DNA of 64,000 bases, taken from NCBI RefSeq assembly GCF_015240065.1, contig NZ_CP060506.1:1178001-1242000 (forward strand), written 5' to 3'. This DNA is from Nanchangia anserum (lineage in GTDB: Bacteria > Actinomycetota > Actinomycetes > Actinomycetales > Actinomycetaceae). A model generated the notes under the pieces. It ran no database searches. It had not been told where the DNA came from and worked only from the letters and a program-made list of their open reading frames with translations. A program made the position numbers and the translations under genes. Below are positions 55,179-64,000 of the stretch, piece after piece (positions within the stretch are counted from its first letter, which is position 1; every line of letters begins with the position of its first letter).

Positions 55179-56507
55179 ATGACCGCACCACGCGCCGCGC
55201 AACCGACATTGCGCCGAAATCTCTCCCTCATCGACCTCGTCGTCTACGGGATGCTGTTTATCGGTATCACCGCCCCCATGGGCACGTTCGGGGTCCTCGA
55301 CGCCCGCTCCGGTGGCATCACGCCCGTCGTCTTCCTGCTTGCCGCCGCGGCAATGGGCGCGACGGCCTATTCGTACGCGCGCATGTCGCACGCCGTACCG
55401 CGGGCCGGCTCGGTCTACGCCTACGCCGAGGCGGCACTCGGGCAGCGTCCGGCCTTCCTCGCGGGCTGGATGCTCAGCCTCGACTACATCTTCATTCCGG
55501 CGATGGCGGTGCTGTTCATGGGGATCGCCGCCCACGCGCTGGCCCCAGCCATCCCCGTATGGGTGTTCACGCTCGTTGGGGTCGGCCTCATCACGATTCT
55601 CAACCTCGCCGGGGTCAAGCTGGCCGCGCGCGTCGGGATGGTCATGCTCGGCATCGGCGTCCTCGAGCTCGTCGGCTTTGCCGCCGGGGCCATCGGCGTC
55701 CTCGCGAGCGATGGGCCGAGCCGCGACTGGCTGTCTCCCCTCACCGGTGTCGCAGGCTTCGACGTCTCGGCACTGCTTGGCGCCGGCACGGTCGCGGCGC
55801 TGGCCTTTCTCGGCTTCGACGCGATCGCCTCGTTTGCCGAGGAGACGACGGGGTCGACCCGCCAAACCGGGCGCGCCCTGCGGGTGTGCCTCATCGTCGC
55901 CGCGGCGCTCTTTGTCGCCCAGACCTACCTGGCCTCGCTCATCATGCCGCTGACCCCCGCCGAGCTCGCCGCCGATCCGGCCGCTCAGGGCACGGCGTTC
56001 TACGACATGTTGCGCACCGAGATCGGCGGGTGGTTGTCGTACCCGATCACGTTCATGCGTGCGATCGGCCCCGTCTTCTCGGCCCTCGTCGCCCAGGCGG
56101 CTGCCGCCCGGTTGCTGTTCGCCATGGGACGCGACGGCGACGCCCCGGCCGCACTCGGCCGCATTGATGGCCACGACGGCGTGCCCCGCAACGCCACGCT
56201 GGCCACAGCCGGCGTCACCCTCGTCGTCTCGACCCTGGCGGCGCTGCGCGCGGACGGGCTGGAAATCCTCTCCTCGATGGTCACCGTCGGCGCGTTAACC
56301 GCCTTCCTGTTCCTCCACGTCGCGGCCATCCGCTACTACGCGTTCCAACGCGGCGAGGGCGTGAAGGCGGCGATCGTGCCCGTCCTCGGCATCGTCATCG
56401 TGCTCGCTCTGCTCGTCGACGCCTCGAGCCTGGCCCTGGCGATCGCCGGCGCGTGGGCGCTCATCGGCATCGTGATCGTTCTCACGCGCTGGCTGCGGCG
56501 GGCCTAG
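55179..56507 (+). CDS. APC-superfamily amino acid permease
   Basis: A 442-residue secondary transporter with about 12 transmembrane segments. The N-terminal SLIDLVVYGMLFIGITAPMG and the conserved FLGFDAIASFAEETTGSTRQ (after segment 5) are typical of the APC family. The best guess is amino acid or putrescine uptake; the substrate is unknown. It is divergent from murE and its stop overlaps that of the PHP gene by four bases. The segment AGGGGCC is too close to the ATG for a confident ribosome site. Confidence 0.88.
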   Translation: MTAPRAAQPTLRRNLSLIDLVVYGMLFIGITAPMGTFGVLDARSGGITPVVFLLAAAAMGATAYSYARMSHAVPRAGSVYAYAEAALGQRPAFLAGWMLSLDYIFIPAMAVLFMGIAAHALAPAIPVWVFTLVGVGLITILNLAGVKLAARVGMVMLGIGVLELVGFAAGAIGVLASDGPSRDWLSPLTGVAGFDVSALLGAGTVAALAFLGFDAIASFAEETTGSTRQTGRALRVCLIVAAALFVAQTYLASLIMPLTPAELAADPAAQGTAFYDMLRTEIGGWLSYPITFMRAIGPVFSALVAQAAAARLLFAMGRDGDAPAALGRIDGHDGVPRNATLATAGVTLVVSTLAALRADGLEILSSMVTVGALTAFLFLHVAAIRYYAFQRGEGVKAAIVPVLGIVIVLALLVDASSLALAIAGAWALIGIVIVLTRWLRRA

Positions 56508-57367
56508 CGGAGCGCCGGGGTCAGCAGCGGCAGGCAGCCCTCGGCAACGATGCGCTCGAGCGCGCTCGGTGCCGTCAGGTTGTCGCCGAGCCGCGTCGTC
56601 TTGCCGCGCCCGTGGTAGTCCGACGATCCCGTCTCGACGAGGCCGTAGCGACGCGCGATCGTTGATACTGCGACGCGCCATTCGGCGGTGTGATCGGGGT
56701 GGTCAACCTCGACGCCGAACAGGCCCGCTCGCGCCCACCGCCCGATCTCGTCGCCGGGGATGACCCGACGCTGGCGGTTCAGCGGGCGCGGATGCGCGAG
56801 GACGGGGACGCCGCCGGCGTCGCGGATGGCGCGGATGACGTCGCGGGCATCGGGGGCGTCGTAGCGAACGTAGTAGGGCGAGGAGACGGCGAGCACGCGC
56901 GCGAACACCTCGTTGCGATGGCGGAAGCAGCCCGCCTCGATGAGGGCATCGGCGATATGGGGACGCCCGATCGCCACCCCGGGCCCCGCCTGGCGGGTGA
57001 CGTCGTCGAGGTCGATGGGATAGTCGCGGCTGATCCGGGACACCATCTCGGTGATGCGCCGCTGCCTGGCCGCGTGGATATCGGCGTAGAGGTCGCGCAG
57101 CGCCCGGTGGGCGGGATCGTGCAGGTAGGACAGCATGTGCACGGTGATGCCGCGCCACGAACACGACACCTCGGCGCCCCGCAGCAACCCGACCCCGACC
57201 TCGTCGACGGCGGCCGCGGCCTCGTCCCACCCCGCGGTCGTGTCGTGGTCGGTGATGCCGACAACGCTCAATCCCGCCGCGCGCGCCGCCGCCATGAGCT
57301 CGCGCGGGCTGTCTGTGCCGTCGGAGCAGCGTGTATGCGCGTGCGGGTCAATCCTCGGGATGCTCAT
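56504..57367 (-). CDS. PHP-domain phosphoesterase
   Basis: A 287-residue metal-dependent phosphoesterase of the PHP family. Metal ligands are visible in IDPHAHTRCSDG (HxH), GITDHDTTAGWDE, LRGAEVSCSW, then GVPVLAHPRP and ETGSSDYHG at the end. The related enzyme YciV/TrpH (RNase AM) acts on nucleoside 3',5'-bisphosphates and short RNA, so a nucleotide-phosphatase role is plausible. It converges with the amino acid permease. The ATG is six bases from a TAGGCT -10 element. Confidence 0.87.
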   Translation of the reverse strand: MSIPRIDPHAHTRCSDGTDSPRELMAAARAAGLSVVGITDHDTTAGWDEAAAAVDEVGVGLLRGAEVSCSWRGITVHMLSYLHDPAHRALRDLYADIHAARQRRITEMVSRISRDYPIDLDDVTRQAGPGVAIGRPHIADALIEAGCFRHRNEVFARVLAVSSPYYVRYDAPDARDVIRAIRDAGGVPVLAHPRPLNRQRRVIPGDEIGRWARAGLFGVEVDHPDHTAEWRVAVSTIARRYGLVETGSSDYHGRGKTTRLGDNLTAPSALERIVAEGCLPLLTPALR

Positions 57368-57373
57368 TCCCCC

Positions 57374-57379
57374 AGCCTA
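57374..57379 (-). promoter_or_regulatory. -10 element for leaderless PHP gene mRNA
   Basis: TAGGCT on the minus strand ends six bases before the ATG at 57367. The interval GGGGGA is adjacent to the start codon and too close to serve as a ribosome binding site. Confidence 0.5.
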
Positions 57380-57458
57380 GGTGTGCCCGCCCAGCCGGTG
57401 CAGGCGCGGCTGGCTGCGTTAGTGTGGGGAAGGTAGCAGTGTCGAGGAAAGGCTCACC

Positions 57459-59036
57459 ATGTCGAACGACATTTCGCTCTCCGGCAAGACGGGACGCGAC
57501 GACCAGCCCCTGTCCGACCGTGTCAATAACCGCTCGCGCCGAGCGGGATCGCAGGCATTCCGCGACTTCGTCGGCACCGGCTGGGCACCGCGCGCGACCG
57601 AGCGCCCGGCGACGTCTGGCGCGGCGCCTCACCTGGCACAGCGCCACCACGTCCTCGGCGAACCGTTCCTTGGTCAACGCCTCGTCATCCCGGCCGGCAC
57701 CTACAAGGTCCGCTCCAACGACACCGACTACCGCTTCCGCGCCCACTCGGCATTCGCCCACCTCACGGGCCTGGGCGGGGAACTCGAGCCGGACGCGGTC
57801 CTCGTCCTCGAGCCGCTGACGGATGCGGACGGTTCTACGTTGCAAGGACGCCGGCGCGAGGGCGAGGAGACGCATCGCGGCGTGCTGTTCTTCAAGCCGC
57901 AGGCCCCGCGCACGTCCGAGGAGTTCTACGCCGATTCGCGCTACGGCGAGTTCTGGGTCGGCCCGCGCTACACGCTGGAGGACATGGAGGCGGCAACGGG
58001 CCTCGAGGTCGCCGACATCGCCCAGCTCCCCGACCAGTTGGCCAAGGACGCCGGCCAGCTCGGGCTGCGGGTCATCCGCAACGTCGATGCTCACGTGCAG
58101 GCCATGGTCGACGAGGTGCGCACCCAGGCGGGGCTCGCCACCGGCGAGGACGCGCGCGCCGAGGACGAGGCCCTGGAGGAGCGCGCCTCGACGATCCGCC
58201 TCATCAAAGACGCCTACGAGGTCGGCGAACTCGAGCACGCCATTGCCATCACCAAGACCGGCTTCGAGGAGATCATCGCCTCGCTGCCGCGTGCCCTCGG
58301 CCACCACCGCGGCGAACGCGTCATCGAGGGGGCCTTCGGGGCGCGCGCCCGCGAGGACGGCAACGGCCTGGGGTACGACACGATCGCCGCGTCGGGCAAC
58401 CACGCCAACACCCTGCACTGGATCGACAACGACGGCGAGGTTCACCCCGGCGACCTCGTTCTCGTCGACGCCGGGGTCGAGGCCGACTCGCTCTACACCG
58501 CCGACATCACCCGCACCCTGCCGGTCGACGGCACCTTCACCGACGACCAGCGCGAGGTCTACGAAGCGGTGCTCGAGGCGTGTGAGGCCGGCCTGGCCAA
58601 GGCCAGTGAGCCGGGCGCGAAGTTCCGCGACGTCCACGACGCCGCCGTCGCCGTGCTCGTGCGCCACCTCGACCGCTGGGGCGTGCTGCCGTGCAGTGCC
58701 GAGGAGGCGCTGAGCGAGGAGGGTCAGCAGTTCCGCCGGTGGATGCCCCACGGGGTCTCGCATCACCTCGGGCTTGACGTGCACGACTGCGCCCAGGCCG
58801 CGCGCGAGCTCTACCTCGACGCCGAGCTCAAACCCGGGATGTGCTTCACCATCGAGCCGGGCCTGTACTTCCACGCCGACGACGAACTGCTGCCCGAGCG
58901 TTTCCGGGGCATGGGCGTGCGCATCGAGGACGACATCGTCATTGACGCCGACGGCACGGCCCGGCGCATGAGCGAGGACATTCCCCGCACCGTCGCCGAC
59001 GTCGAGGCCTGGATCGCCGAGGTCCAGTCCCGGTAG
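57459..59036 (+). CDS. pepP: Xaa-Pro aminopeptidase
   Basis: Aminopeptidase P of 525 residues, which removes N-terminal residues preceding proline. The creatinase-like N-domain (about 1-230) contains YRFRAHSAFAHLTGL. The pita-bread metallopeptidase domain has metal ligands in LVDAGVEADSLYTADITRTL, HGVSHHLGLDVHD and FTIEPGLYF, with RIEDDIVI at the end. The ATG has GAGGAAAGG upstream. It is a single gene closed by a strong terminator. Confidence 0.94.
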   Translation: MSNDISLSGKTGRDDQPLSDRVNNRSRRAGSQAFRDFVGTGWAPRATERPATSGAAPHLAQRHHVLGEPFLGQRLVIPAGTYKVRSNDTDYRFRAHSAFAHLTGLGGELEPDAVLVLEPLTDADGSTLQGRRREGEETHRGVLFFKPQAPRTSEEFYADSRYGEFWVGPRYTLEDMEAATGLEVADIAQLPDQLAKDAGQLGLRVIRNVDAHVQAMVDEVRTQAGLATGEDARAEDEALEERASTIRLIKDAYEVGELEHAIAITKTGFEEIIASLPRALGHHRGERVIEGAFGARAREDGNGLGYDTIAASGNHANTLHWIDNDGEVHPGDLVLVDAGVEADSLYTADITRTLPVDGTFTDDQREVYEAVLEACEAGLAKASEPGAKFRDVHDAAVAVLVRHLDRWGVLPCSAEEALSEEGQQFRRWMPHGVSHHLGLDVHDCAQAARELYLDAELKPGMCFTIEPGLYFHADDELLPERFRGMGVRIEDDIVIDADGTARRMSEDIPRTVADVEAWIAEVQSR

Positions 59037-59050
59037 CTCACGTGACACGC

Positions 59051-59083
59051 GCGGCCCGCCACCTCCACCAGGTGGCGGGCCGC
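59051..59083. terminator. 14-bp bidirectional terminator between pepP and mog
   Basis: GCGGCCCGCCACCT (59051-59064) and AGGTGGCGGGCCGC (59070-59083) form a perfect 14-bp stem with a 5-base loop in the gap between the two convergent units. Confidence 0.85.
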
Positions 59084-59095
59084 GGTCGTCTCACA

Positions 59096-59653
59096 CTAGT
59101 GGTCGCTGTTGTCCAGCTGCTCGAGCAGGTGCGGAAACAACGGGGCGAGCACGGCGAGCGTATCCGCCACTCCCCCGCGCGATCCCGGCGCATTGGCGAT
59201 GACGACGCCCCGCGCGTTGCCCTCGTGGGTGATGCCGACGTAGCCGCGCGACAGCGCCGCCAACGGCGTGTTGTCGAGGCCGCGCAGCAGCACCTGAGTC
59301 TCGATGGCGTGGCAGCGCTGATCGATCAGCGGCTCGCACGCCTCGGGGGTCACGTCGCCCGGGGTCACCCCGGTTCCTCCCGTCGTCACGACGAGGCGCG
59401 CCCCGGCCGCGATCTCCTCGGCGATGGCCGCGCGAATGGCCGCAACGTCGTCGGGAACCACGAGCGGGGGCGGGCAGACGATCCGATGCTCGGCGAGGAT
59501 GGCGACCGCGCGCGGACCCGAGCGGTCCTCGGCCTCGCCCAGCGAGCACCGCGTCGACACCGTGATGACGGCACCGGGAACGTCGCGGTCGAGCGGAACG
59601 AGCCGGCCCCGCGACATCGGCGGGCGCGAGGGACGAGTCTCAGGCGCCGACAT
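59096..59653 (-). CDS. Molybdenum cofactor biosynthesis protein, MogA/MoaB-like
   Basis: A 185-residue MoCF-domain protein that adenylates molybdopterin before molybdenum insertion. The family motif is VVTTGGTGVTPGDVTPEA (about residues 88-105), with PGSRGGVADTL near the C-terminus. It follows narI with a 14-base overlap, the ATG lying inside the last codons of narI behind GAGGA. Its position fits a supply role for the NarG molybdenum cofactor. About 30 residues precede the fold; a later start is possible. Confidence 0.88.
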   Translation of the reverse strand: MSAPETRPSRPPMSRGRLVPLDRDVPGAVITVSTRCSLGEAEDRSGPRAVAILAEHRIVCPPPLVVPDDVAAIRAAIAEEIAAGARLVVTTGGTGVTPGDVTPEACEPLIDQRCHAIETQVLLRGLDNTPLAALSRGYVGITHEGNARGVVIANAPGSRGGVADTLAVLAPLFPHLLEQLDNSDH

Positions 59654-60430
59654 AGGGAACGTCCTCACTGGCCTCGGACTGGTGACGCACGGGCTGCCAG
59701 CCCCGCGAGTAGTCGCGGCGAGGTCCGTCGGTGGCGCTCAGCGTCCCGGCCGTGCGCGAGCGGTAGATGATGTCGGGGCGCGTCGGGTAGGCCACGGGCG
59801 CCGAGACGATGTGAACGAGGCGCGTCCACGGCAGCACGGCGAAGAGGATCATCGCCGCGATGATGTGGAGCTGGAACGACAGCGGCACCTCGGCCATGAG
59901 CCCGGGCTGGGGGTGGAGGAGGATGACCGAGCGGATCCACGGGCCGATGGTCTCGCGGTAGTCGTAGCCGCCCGGCTGCCCGAACACCTGGTTCATGAGG
60001 GTCGCCCCCATCCCCAAGACGATGGGGATGATGAGGAGACGTACATGACGATGTCGCTCGTCGTCGTGCGCAGCAGGATCGAGCGCGTGACGAAGCGCCG
60101 ATAGAGCAGGCCGATGAGGCCGACGATCGTCATGACACCGGCGATCCCGCCGCCGGTGACGGCTCCCAGGTGGTACAGGTGTTCGCTGACGCCCACGGCC
60201 TCGGTGAGGCCCTTCGGCACGAGCATTCCGGCGACGTGGCCGAGAAAGACGAAGATAATCCCGAGGTGGAACAGCGGGGAAGACCAGCGCAGGATCGCGC
60301 GTTCGTTCCACTGCGACGATCGCGACGTCCACCCGAACTGGTCGGTTCGCCACCGCCAGATCAACCCGACGACGAGCGCCGCGAAGCTGGCGTACGGCAG
60401 GCCCACCCACATCAACATGTCGGCACTCAT
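59640..60430 (-). CDS. narI: Respiratory nitrate reductase gamma subunit (cytochrome b), one frame break
   Basis: NarI anchors the NarGH enzyme and takes electrons from quinol through two b hemes. Hydrophobic helices with candidate heme histidines are seen in SSPLFHLGIIFVFLGHVAGM and FQLHIIAAMILFAVLPWTRL. The frame breaks after TSDIVMYV near 60038. Adding one C gives MYVLLIIPIVLGMG and leads into the second half, ending at 59640. The total of about 264 residues is normal. The ATG follows GAAAGGATA. It overlaps the mog gene at its end. Confidence 0.9.
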
Positions 60431-60432
60431 GG

Positions 60433-61050
60433 CTATCCTTTCGCAAACAGGGGCAGGGGGGAATCGGACAGGCCCACCAATTCGCTCGGCGGCCCCTGAC
60501 CGATCAGGGTCCTCACACGCTCACGCTGGTCCTCGGTGAGACTCGGCAGCGTCGCGCGCACGGCATCAAGGAGGTGAACGTACGGGCTGGCCTCGGCCTC
60601 CTCCAGCGCCCGCCGGACGACCTCGATGCCCGGCAGCATTGCCCCCAGCACCTCGCTGACGAGGACGTCGCGCGAACGTGCCGACAGTTGGAGCAACAGC
60701 GGCAGGTAGTCGGGAAGCTCGTGGTCTGGCGGGGCAAACCCGACGGCGCGATACAGGTCGGCGCACGTCGTGAGGGCCGCGCCGCGCCGGCGCGTGTCCC
60801 CCATGTCGAAGTACGTGACGTACAGGCTGCACCGGCGCTTGTTGTCGAAGACGCGGACGTAGTGTTCGCGCAGGCGTTGCGGTCCCCACGCGGTCGCAAC
60901 CTCGAGGAAGCGATCGACATGGGCGCGAACGTTGCCGACGAGGTCGGCCTCGCCGATCGCCTCGACGACCTTCTCCCAGTCCCCGCCCGGGTAGTCCAGG
61001 GCCAGGCCGAGCGCCATGTGGGCGTCAAAGACGCGGTCGATGTCGCTCAC
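60433..61050 (-). CDS. narJ: Nitrate reductase molybdenum cofactor assembly chaperone
   Basis: NarJ is the dedicated cytoplasmic chaperone for folding and cofactor insertion into NarG. The 205-residue helical protein has DNKRRCSLYVTYFDMGDTRR and ELPDYLPLLLQLSA, both conserved in the family. The GTG start overlaps the narH stop as GTGA, and narI follows two bases after the narJ stop. Order and spacing are as in other nar operons. Confidence 0.93.
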   Translation of the reverse strand: MSDIDRVFDAHMALGLALDYPGGDWEKVVEAIGEADLVGNVRAHVDRFLEVATAWGPQRLREHYVRVFDNKRRCSLYVTYFDMGDTRRRGAALTTCADLYRAVGFAPPDHELPDYLPLLLQLSARSRDVLVSEVLGAMLPGIEVVRRALEEAEASPYVHLLDAVRATLPSLTEDQRERVRTLIGQGPPSELVGLSDSPLPLFAKG

Positions 61051-62633
61051 GGTCTCACCTCCGGGTCGAGGAGGTTGACCCGCCCCGTGCCCTGCGGAAT
61101 GAGCGGAGATTCCGCCCGCTCACGCGAGCCGCGCAGGGCCTCGAACGAGATCGAGCATCCCGAGGGCGCGCCGATCCCCAGGGCCTCGGCGGCCTCTTCG
61201 TGGCCCTCGAGTTCGGCGATGCCGCGCGGCAGCATCGTCTGGGCGGTGGGAATGACGTAGCGATCGTCGTACTTCGCGATGGCGAGCAGCCGGTACATCT
61301 CCTCCAGCTGGTCCCCGCGCATGCCGACGGCCCGGGCGATCTCGGGATCGGGCGCCTGCTCGAGGCGAATCGCCCTCATGTGCGAGCGCATGGCGCACAG
61401 CCGGCGCAGGACTCGCTCGACCAGCGCCTCGTCGCCGGCGCTGAGCAGCCCCGCCAGGTACTCGAGCGGAATGCGCATCTGCGACACCGCGGTGAAGAGG
61501 ATCCGGTGGTCCTCACCGTCGCCACCCGCAGCGGTGATCTCCTCGACGAGGGGCGACAGCGGCGGGACGTACCACACCATCGGCAACGTGCGGTACTCGG
61601 GATGCAGCGGCAGCGCCACGCCGTAGGTGTGGATGAGCGCGTACACGGGCGATTGCTGGGCGGCGCGCACCCAGGCGTCGGGCACGCCCGAGGCCCGCGC
61701 GGCCTCCATGACCTCGGGGTCAAAGGGATCGAGCATGATGTCGCGCTGGGCCTCGTAGAGATCCTGCGGATTCTCGGTCGCCGCAGCCTCGCCCACGCGG
61801 TCGGCATCGTAGAGCAGGACGCCGAGGTAGCGCAGCCGCCCAACGCACGTCTCGGAGCACACGGTCGGCTGGCCGACCTCGAGGCGCGGGTAGCACAGCG
61901 TGCACTTTTCCGCCTTGCCCGTCGCGTGGTTGAAGTAGACCTTCTTGTACGGGCATCCCGACACGCACATGCGCCAGCCGCGGCACTTGTCCTGATCGAC
62001 GAGGACGATGCCGTCCTCGGTGCGCTTGTACATCGCGCCCGACGGGCACGACGCGACGCACGTCGGGTTCAAGCAGTGGTTGCAGATGCGCGGCAGGTAG
62101 AACATGAACGAGGATTCGATGCTCGTCTTGATCTTCAACCCGACCTGCGCGGCGACGGGATCCTGCGACAGCGTCTCGGCCGACCCGCCCAGGTCGTCGT
62201 CCCAGTTCGGTCCCCACGAGATCGTGTCCATGTGCTTACCCGTGAGCTGGGACTTCGCCCGGGCCACCGGCAAGACCCGCTGGTCGCGCGGGGCCGAGAG
62301 CAGCTTGTCGTACTCGTACGTCCACGGTTCGTAGTAGTCCTCGACCCCGGGCATGTTGGGATTGGAGAAGATCGTCGCGAGCTTCTTGAGCTTGCCACCG
62401 GCGCGCGGCTTGAGCTTGCCCGAGGCCGTGCGGGTCCACCCGCCCTGCCACTTCTCCTGGTCCTCCCACGTGCGCGGGTAGCCGACGCCCGGGCGGGTCT
62501 CGACGTTGTTGAACCACATGTACTCGGTGCCCTCGCGGTTCGTCCAGGCCTGCTTGCACGTGACCGAGCACGTGTGGCAGCCGATGCACTTGTCGAGATT
62601 CATCACCATCGCGATTTGTGCCATGACCTTCAT
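61047..62633 (-). CDS. narH: Respiratory nitrate reductase beta subunit (iron-sulfur)
   Basis: NarH carries electrons from NarI to NarG through three [4Fe-4S] clusters and one [3Fe-4S] cluster. The 528-residue protein has cysteine groups in CIGCHTCSVTCKQAW, ICNHCLNPTCVASCPSGAMY, CRGWRMCVSGCPYKK and KCTLCYPR. The Trp in CRGW, where a Cys would be, is the usual mark of the 3Fe cluster. The ATG at 62633 overlaps the narG stop as ATGA and has GAAGGAGG upstream. Confidence 0.95.
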   Translation of the reverse strand: MKVMAQIAMVMNLDKCIGCHTCSVTCKQAWTNREGTEYMWFNNVETRPGVGYPRTWEDQEKWQGGWTRTASGKLKPRAGGKLKKLATIFSNPNMPGVEDYYEPWTYEYDKLLSAPRDQRVLPVARAKSQLTGKHMDTISWGPNWDDDLGGSAETLSQDPVAAQVGLKIKTSIESSFMFYLPRICNHCLNPTCVASCPSGAMYKRTEDGIVLVDQDKCRGWRMCVSGCPYKKVYFNHATGKAEKCTLCYPRLEVGQPTVCSETCVGRLRYLGVLLYDADRVGEAAATENPQDLYEAQRDIMLDPFDPEVMEAARASGVPDAWVRAAQQSPVYALIHTYGVALPLHPEYRTLPMVWYVPPLSPLVEEITAAGGDGEDHRILFTAVSQMRIPLEYLAGLLSAGDEALVERVLRRLCAMRSHMRAIRLEQAPDPEIARAVGMRGDQLEEMYRLLAIAKYDDRYVIPTAQTMLPRGIAELEGHEEAAEALGIGAPSGCSISFEALRGSRERAESPLIPQGTGRVNLLDPEVRP

Positions 62634-64000
62634 GAGAAGTCGACCTCCTTCGTGCGGCGGCGAATCATCGTCACTTCGTCGCGCTGGCAACCGGTGGGAC
62701 CCACGTAGTTAAAGGCGTACGTGAACTGCCCGTACCCTCCGGCCATGTGCGAGGGCTTGAGCAAAATCCGGGTGAGCGAGTTGTGGGTTCCGCCGCGCCG
62801 CCCCGTCGTCTCGGTCAGCGGCGTGGCGATCTGGCGATCTTGGGCGTGGTGCATGAACACCGTGCCCTCGGGGATGCGGTGGGAGACGATGGCGCGGGCG
62901 GCCACGACGCCGTTGCGGTTGTAGGCCTCGATCCAGTCGTTGTCCCTCACCCCGATCTTCTCGGCATCCTCAATCGACATCCACACGGTCTGGCCGCCGC
63001 GACCAAGTGTGAGCATGTGGAGGTTGTCGTAGTACTGGGAGTGAATCGCCCACTTGTTGTGCGGGGTCAGGTAGCGCACGGCGACTTCGGCCTGCGCCTC
63101 GCCGCCGCGCCCGAGCTGCCCCGGAGCCGGCTCACCCACCATGTGATGCATGTCGAGGGGCGGACGATAGATCGGCATCGACTCGCCCATACGCTGGAGC
63201 CAGTCGTGATCGAGGTAGTAGTGCATCCGCCCCGTCAGGGTATGGAATGGCTTCATCGTCTCGATGTTGATGGCGAACGCCGAGTAACGCCGGCCCCCGT
63301 GCTCGGATCCCGACCACTCGGGCGAGGTGATGACGCCCTGGGGTTGGACGACGGTGTCGGCAAAAGTGATCCGCTTGTCGACGCTGCCGGCCGCATGGTG
63401 CGCCATCGCCGTCCCGGTGCGCTTCTCGACCTCCGTGAAGCCCTGGTGCGCGAGGCGACCGTTCGACGTCCCCGACAGCGCGAGGATGGCGTCGGCCGCC
63501 TTGATCGCCGTGTCCAGCGCCGGGCGTTGCCCCGTTGCCGTCGGCAGCGTGCCATTGGCCCTGGCCAGGGCGGCCACCTCCTCGTCGGGCGTGTAGGTGA
63601 CGCCCTTCGTCACCATCCCGGCTCCCGCGCTCAGCGGGCCGAGGGTGACGTATTTCTCGGCGATGCGCGAATAGTCGCGCTCGACCTCAACGAGCTTCGG
63701 CATCGTCACGCCGGGAACCCAGCCGCATTCGGAGCGCGCCGGCACGCGCCCGTGCGCCATCGTCAGCTCGTCGGGGGTGTCGTGCCCGAGCGGAACGGCG
63801 ACGACGTCGCGGCGCACGCCCAGGTGCTTCTTCCCCATCCGCGACACGAGGATCGCCAGGTCCTTGAACAGGTCGAAATCCGTGCGCGCCTCCCACGGCG
63901 GGGCGACTGCCTCGTTGAACGAGTGGATGTAAGGGTGCATGTCGGTGCTCGACAGGTCGTGCTTCTCTACCACGTCGCCGCCGGCAACACGATGTCGGAG
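62630..64000 (-). CDS. narG: Respiratory nitrate reductase alpha subunit, C-terminal fragment
   Basis: This is the last about 455 residues of the molybdopterin-containing catalytic subunit; the gene continues beyond the right edge. DIVLPAATW at the edge is the conserved segment before YEKHDLSSTDMHPYIHSF, but the frame ends there with TAG (63969-63971). One base missing after TA would give the expected Tyr codon. Other family segments are LTPHNKWAIHSQY and KPSHMAGGYGQFTYAFNY. It overlaps narH by four bases. The upstream part and promoter are outside the window. Confidence 0.92.
   Translation of the reverse strand, partial: LRHRVAGGDVVEKHDLSSTDMHPYIHSFNEAVAPPWEARTDFDLFKDLAILVSRMGKKHLGVRRDVVAVPLGHDTPDELTMAHGRVPARSECGWVPGVTMPKLVEVERDYSRIAEKYVTLGPLSAGAGMVTKGVTYTPDEEVAALARANGTLPTATGQRPALDTAIKAADAILALSGTSNGRLAHQGFTEVEKRTGTAMAHHAAGSVDKRITFADTVVQPQGVITSPEWSGSEHGGRRYSAFAINIETMKPFHTLTGRMHYYLDHDWLQRMGESMPIYRPPLDMHHMVGEPAPGQLGRGGEAQAEVAVRYLTPHNKWAIHSQYYDNLHMLTLGRGGQTVWMSIEDAEKIGVRDNDWIEAYNRNGVVAARAIVSHRIPEGTVFMHHAQDRQIATPLTETTGRRGGTHNSLTRILLKPSHMAGGYGQFTYAFNYVGPTGCQRDEVTMIRRRTKEVDFS

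Noticed and set aside
63969..63971. A true internal stop codon in narG
   Set aside because: The conserved text on both sides is in adjacent frames, and one added base gives the expected Tyr codon.

Overview
This 64 kb window is chromosomal DNA from a high-GC actinobacterium. The evidence is codon usage strongly biased to G or C at third positions, frequent GTG starts, a DUF2469-rnhB-lepB-rplS-trmD-rimM-khpA-rpsP neighbourhood, a T-box-controlled ileS with a short leader, a ValRS of the short actinobacterial type, and several genes that look leaderless. An Actinomycetaceae-like facultative anaerobe would fit, given the fermentative sugar genes plus narGHJI, but the genus cannot be fixed from sequence reading alone. 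No phage, IS element, CRISPR array, toxin-antitoxin or biosynthetic cluster was seen, and no intergenic stretch exceeds 300 bases.

Layout. 1-17.8 kb, almost all on the minus strand, is housekeeping: DUF2469, rnhB, lepB, rplS, a trmD-acetyltransferase fusion, rimM, a HAD phosphatase, khpA and rpsP; then an inositol-phosphatase-like gene on the plus strand; then an amidohydrolase, ffh, ftsY, a small membrane protein, smc, ndk, a DhaM-HPr fusion, rnhA and folC. 18-25.5 kb is a plus-strand carbohydrate locus: tpx, then a lipoprotein binding protein, two permeases, a DUF624 protein, a LacI regulator and a GH32 fructosidase. A LacI-type operator lies upstream of it and a strong terminator behind it. 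25.6-35.5 kb carries ileS with its T-box leader, an SDR oxidoreductase, proC, valS and a long-chain acyl-CoA synthetase. 35.5-43.4 kb is an accessory block: MerR regulator, cupin/carboxymuconolactone-decarboxylase fusion, zinc alcohol dehydrogenase, sugar O-acetyltransferase, an ABC-2 exporter, rsgA and an MFS exporter. 43.4-51.9 kb is the translation cluster ribF-truB-rbfA-infB-ylxR-nusA-rimP plus a lipoprotein. 52-59 kb has two tRNAs, an acetyltransferase, a murE-like ligase, an amino acid permease, a PHP phosphoesterase and an aminopeptidase. 59-64 kb is a MogA/MoaB-like gene followed by narI, narJ, narH and the 3' part of narG (minus strand).

How the genes work together. The sugar locus reads as import of an oligosaccharide, probably a fructan, and its cytoplasmic hydrolysis, with LacI control. 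No ATPase is encoded there, so a shared one elsewhere is expected. The nar genes plus the Mo-cofactor gene indicate respiratory nitrate reduction. Much of the rest is ribosome, tRNA, SRP and chromosome biology.

Two things deserve attention. First, at least twelve single-base-type frame breaks interrupt nine genes, including essential ones (ffh, ileS, ribF, smc). Wherever the repair can be read it needs a base put back, so these look like base-calling deletions rather than biology. Second, two proteins are unusual: TrmD carries a fused GNAT domain and a Glu at the position of the catalytic Asp, and the DhaM-HPr fusion lacks both phospho-accepting histidines.
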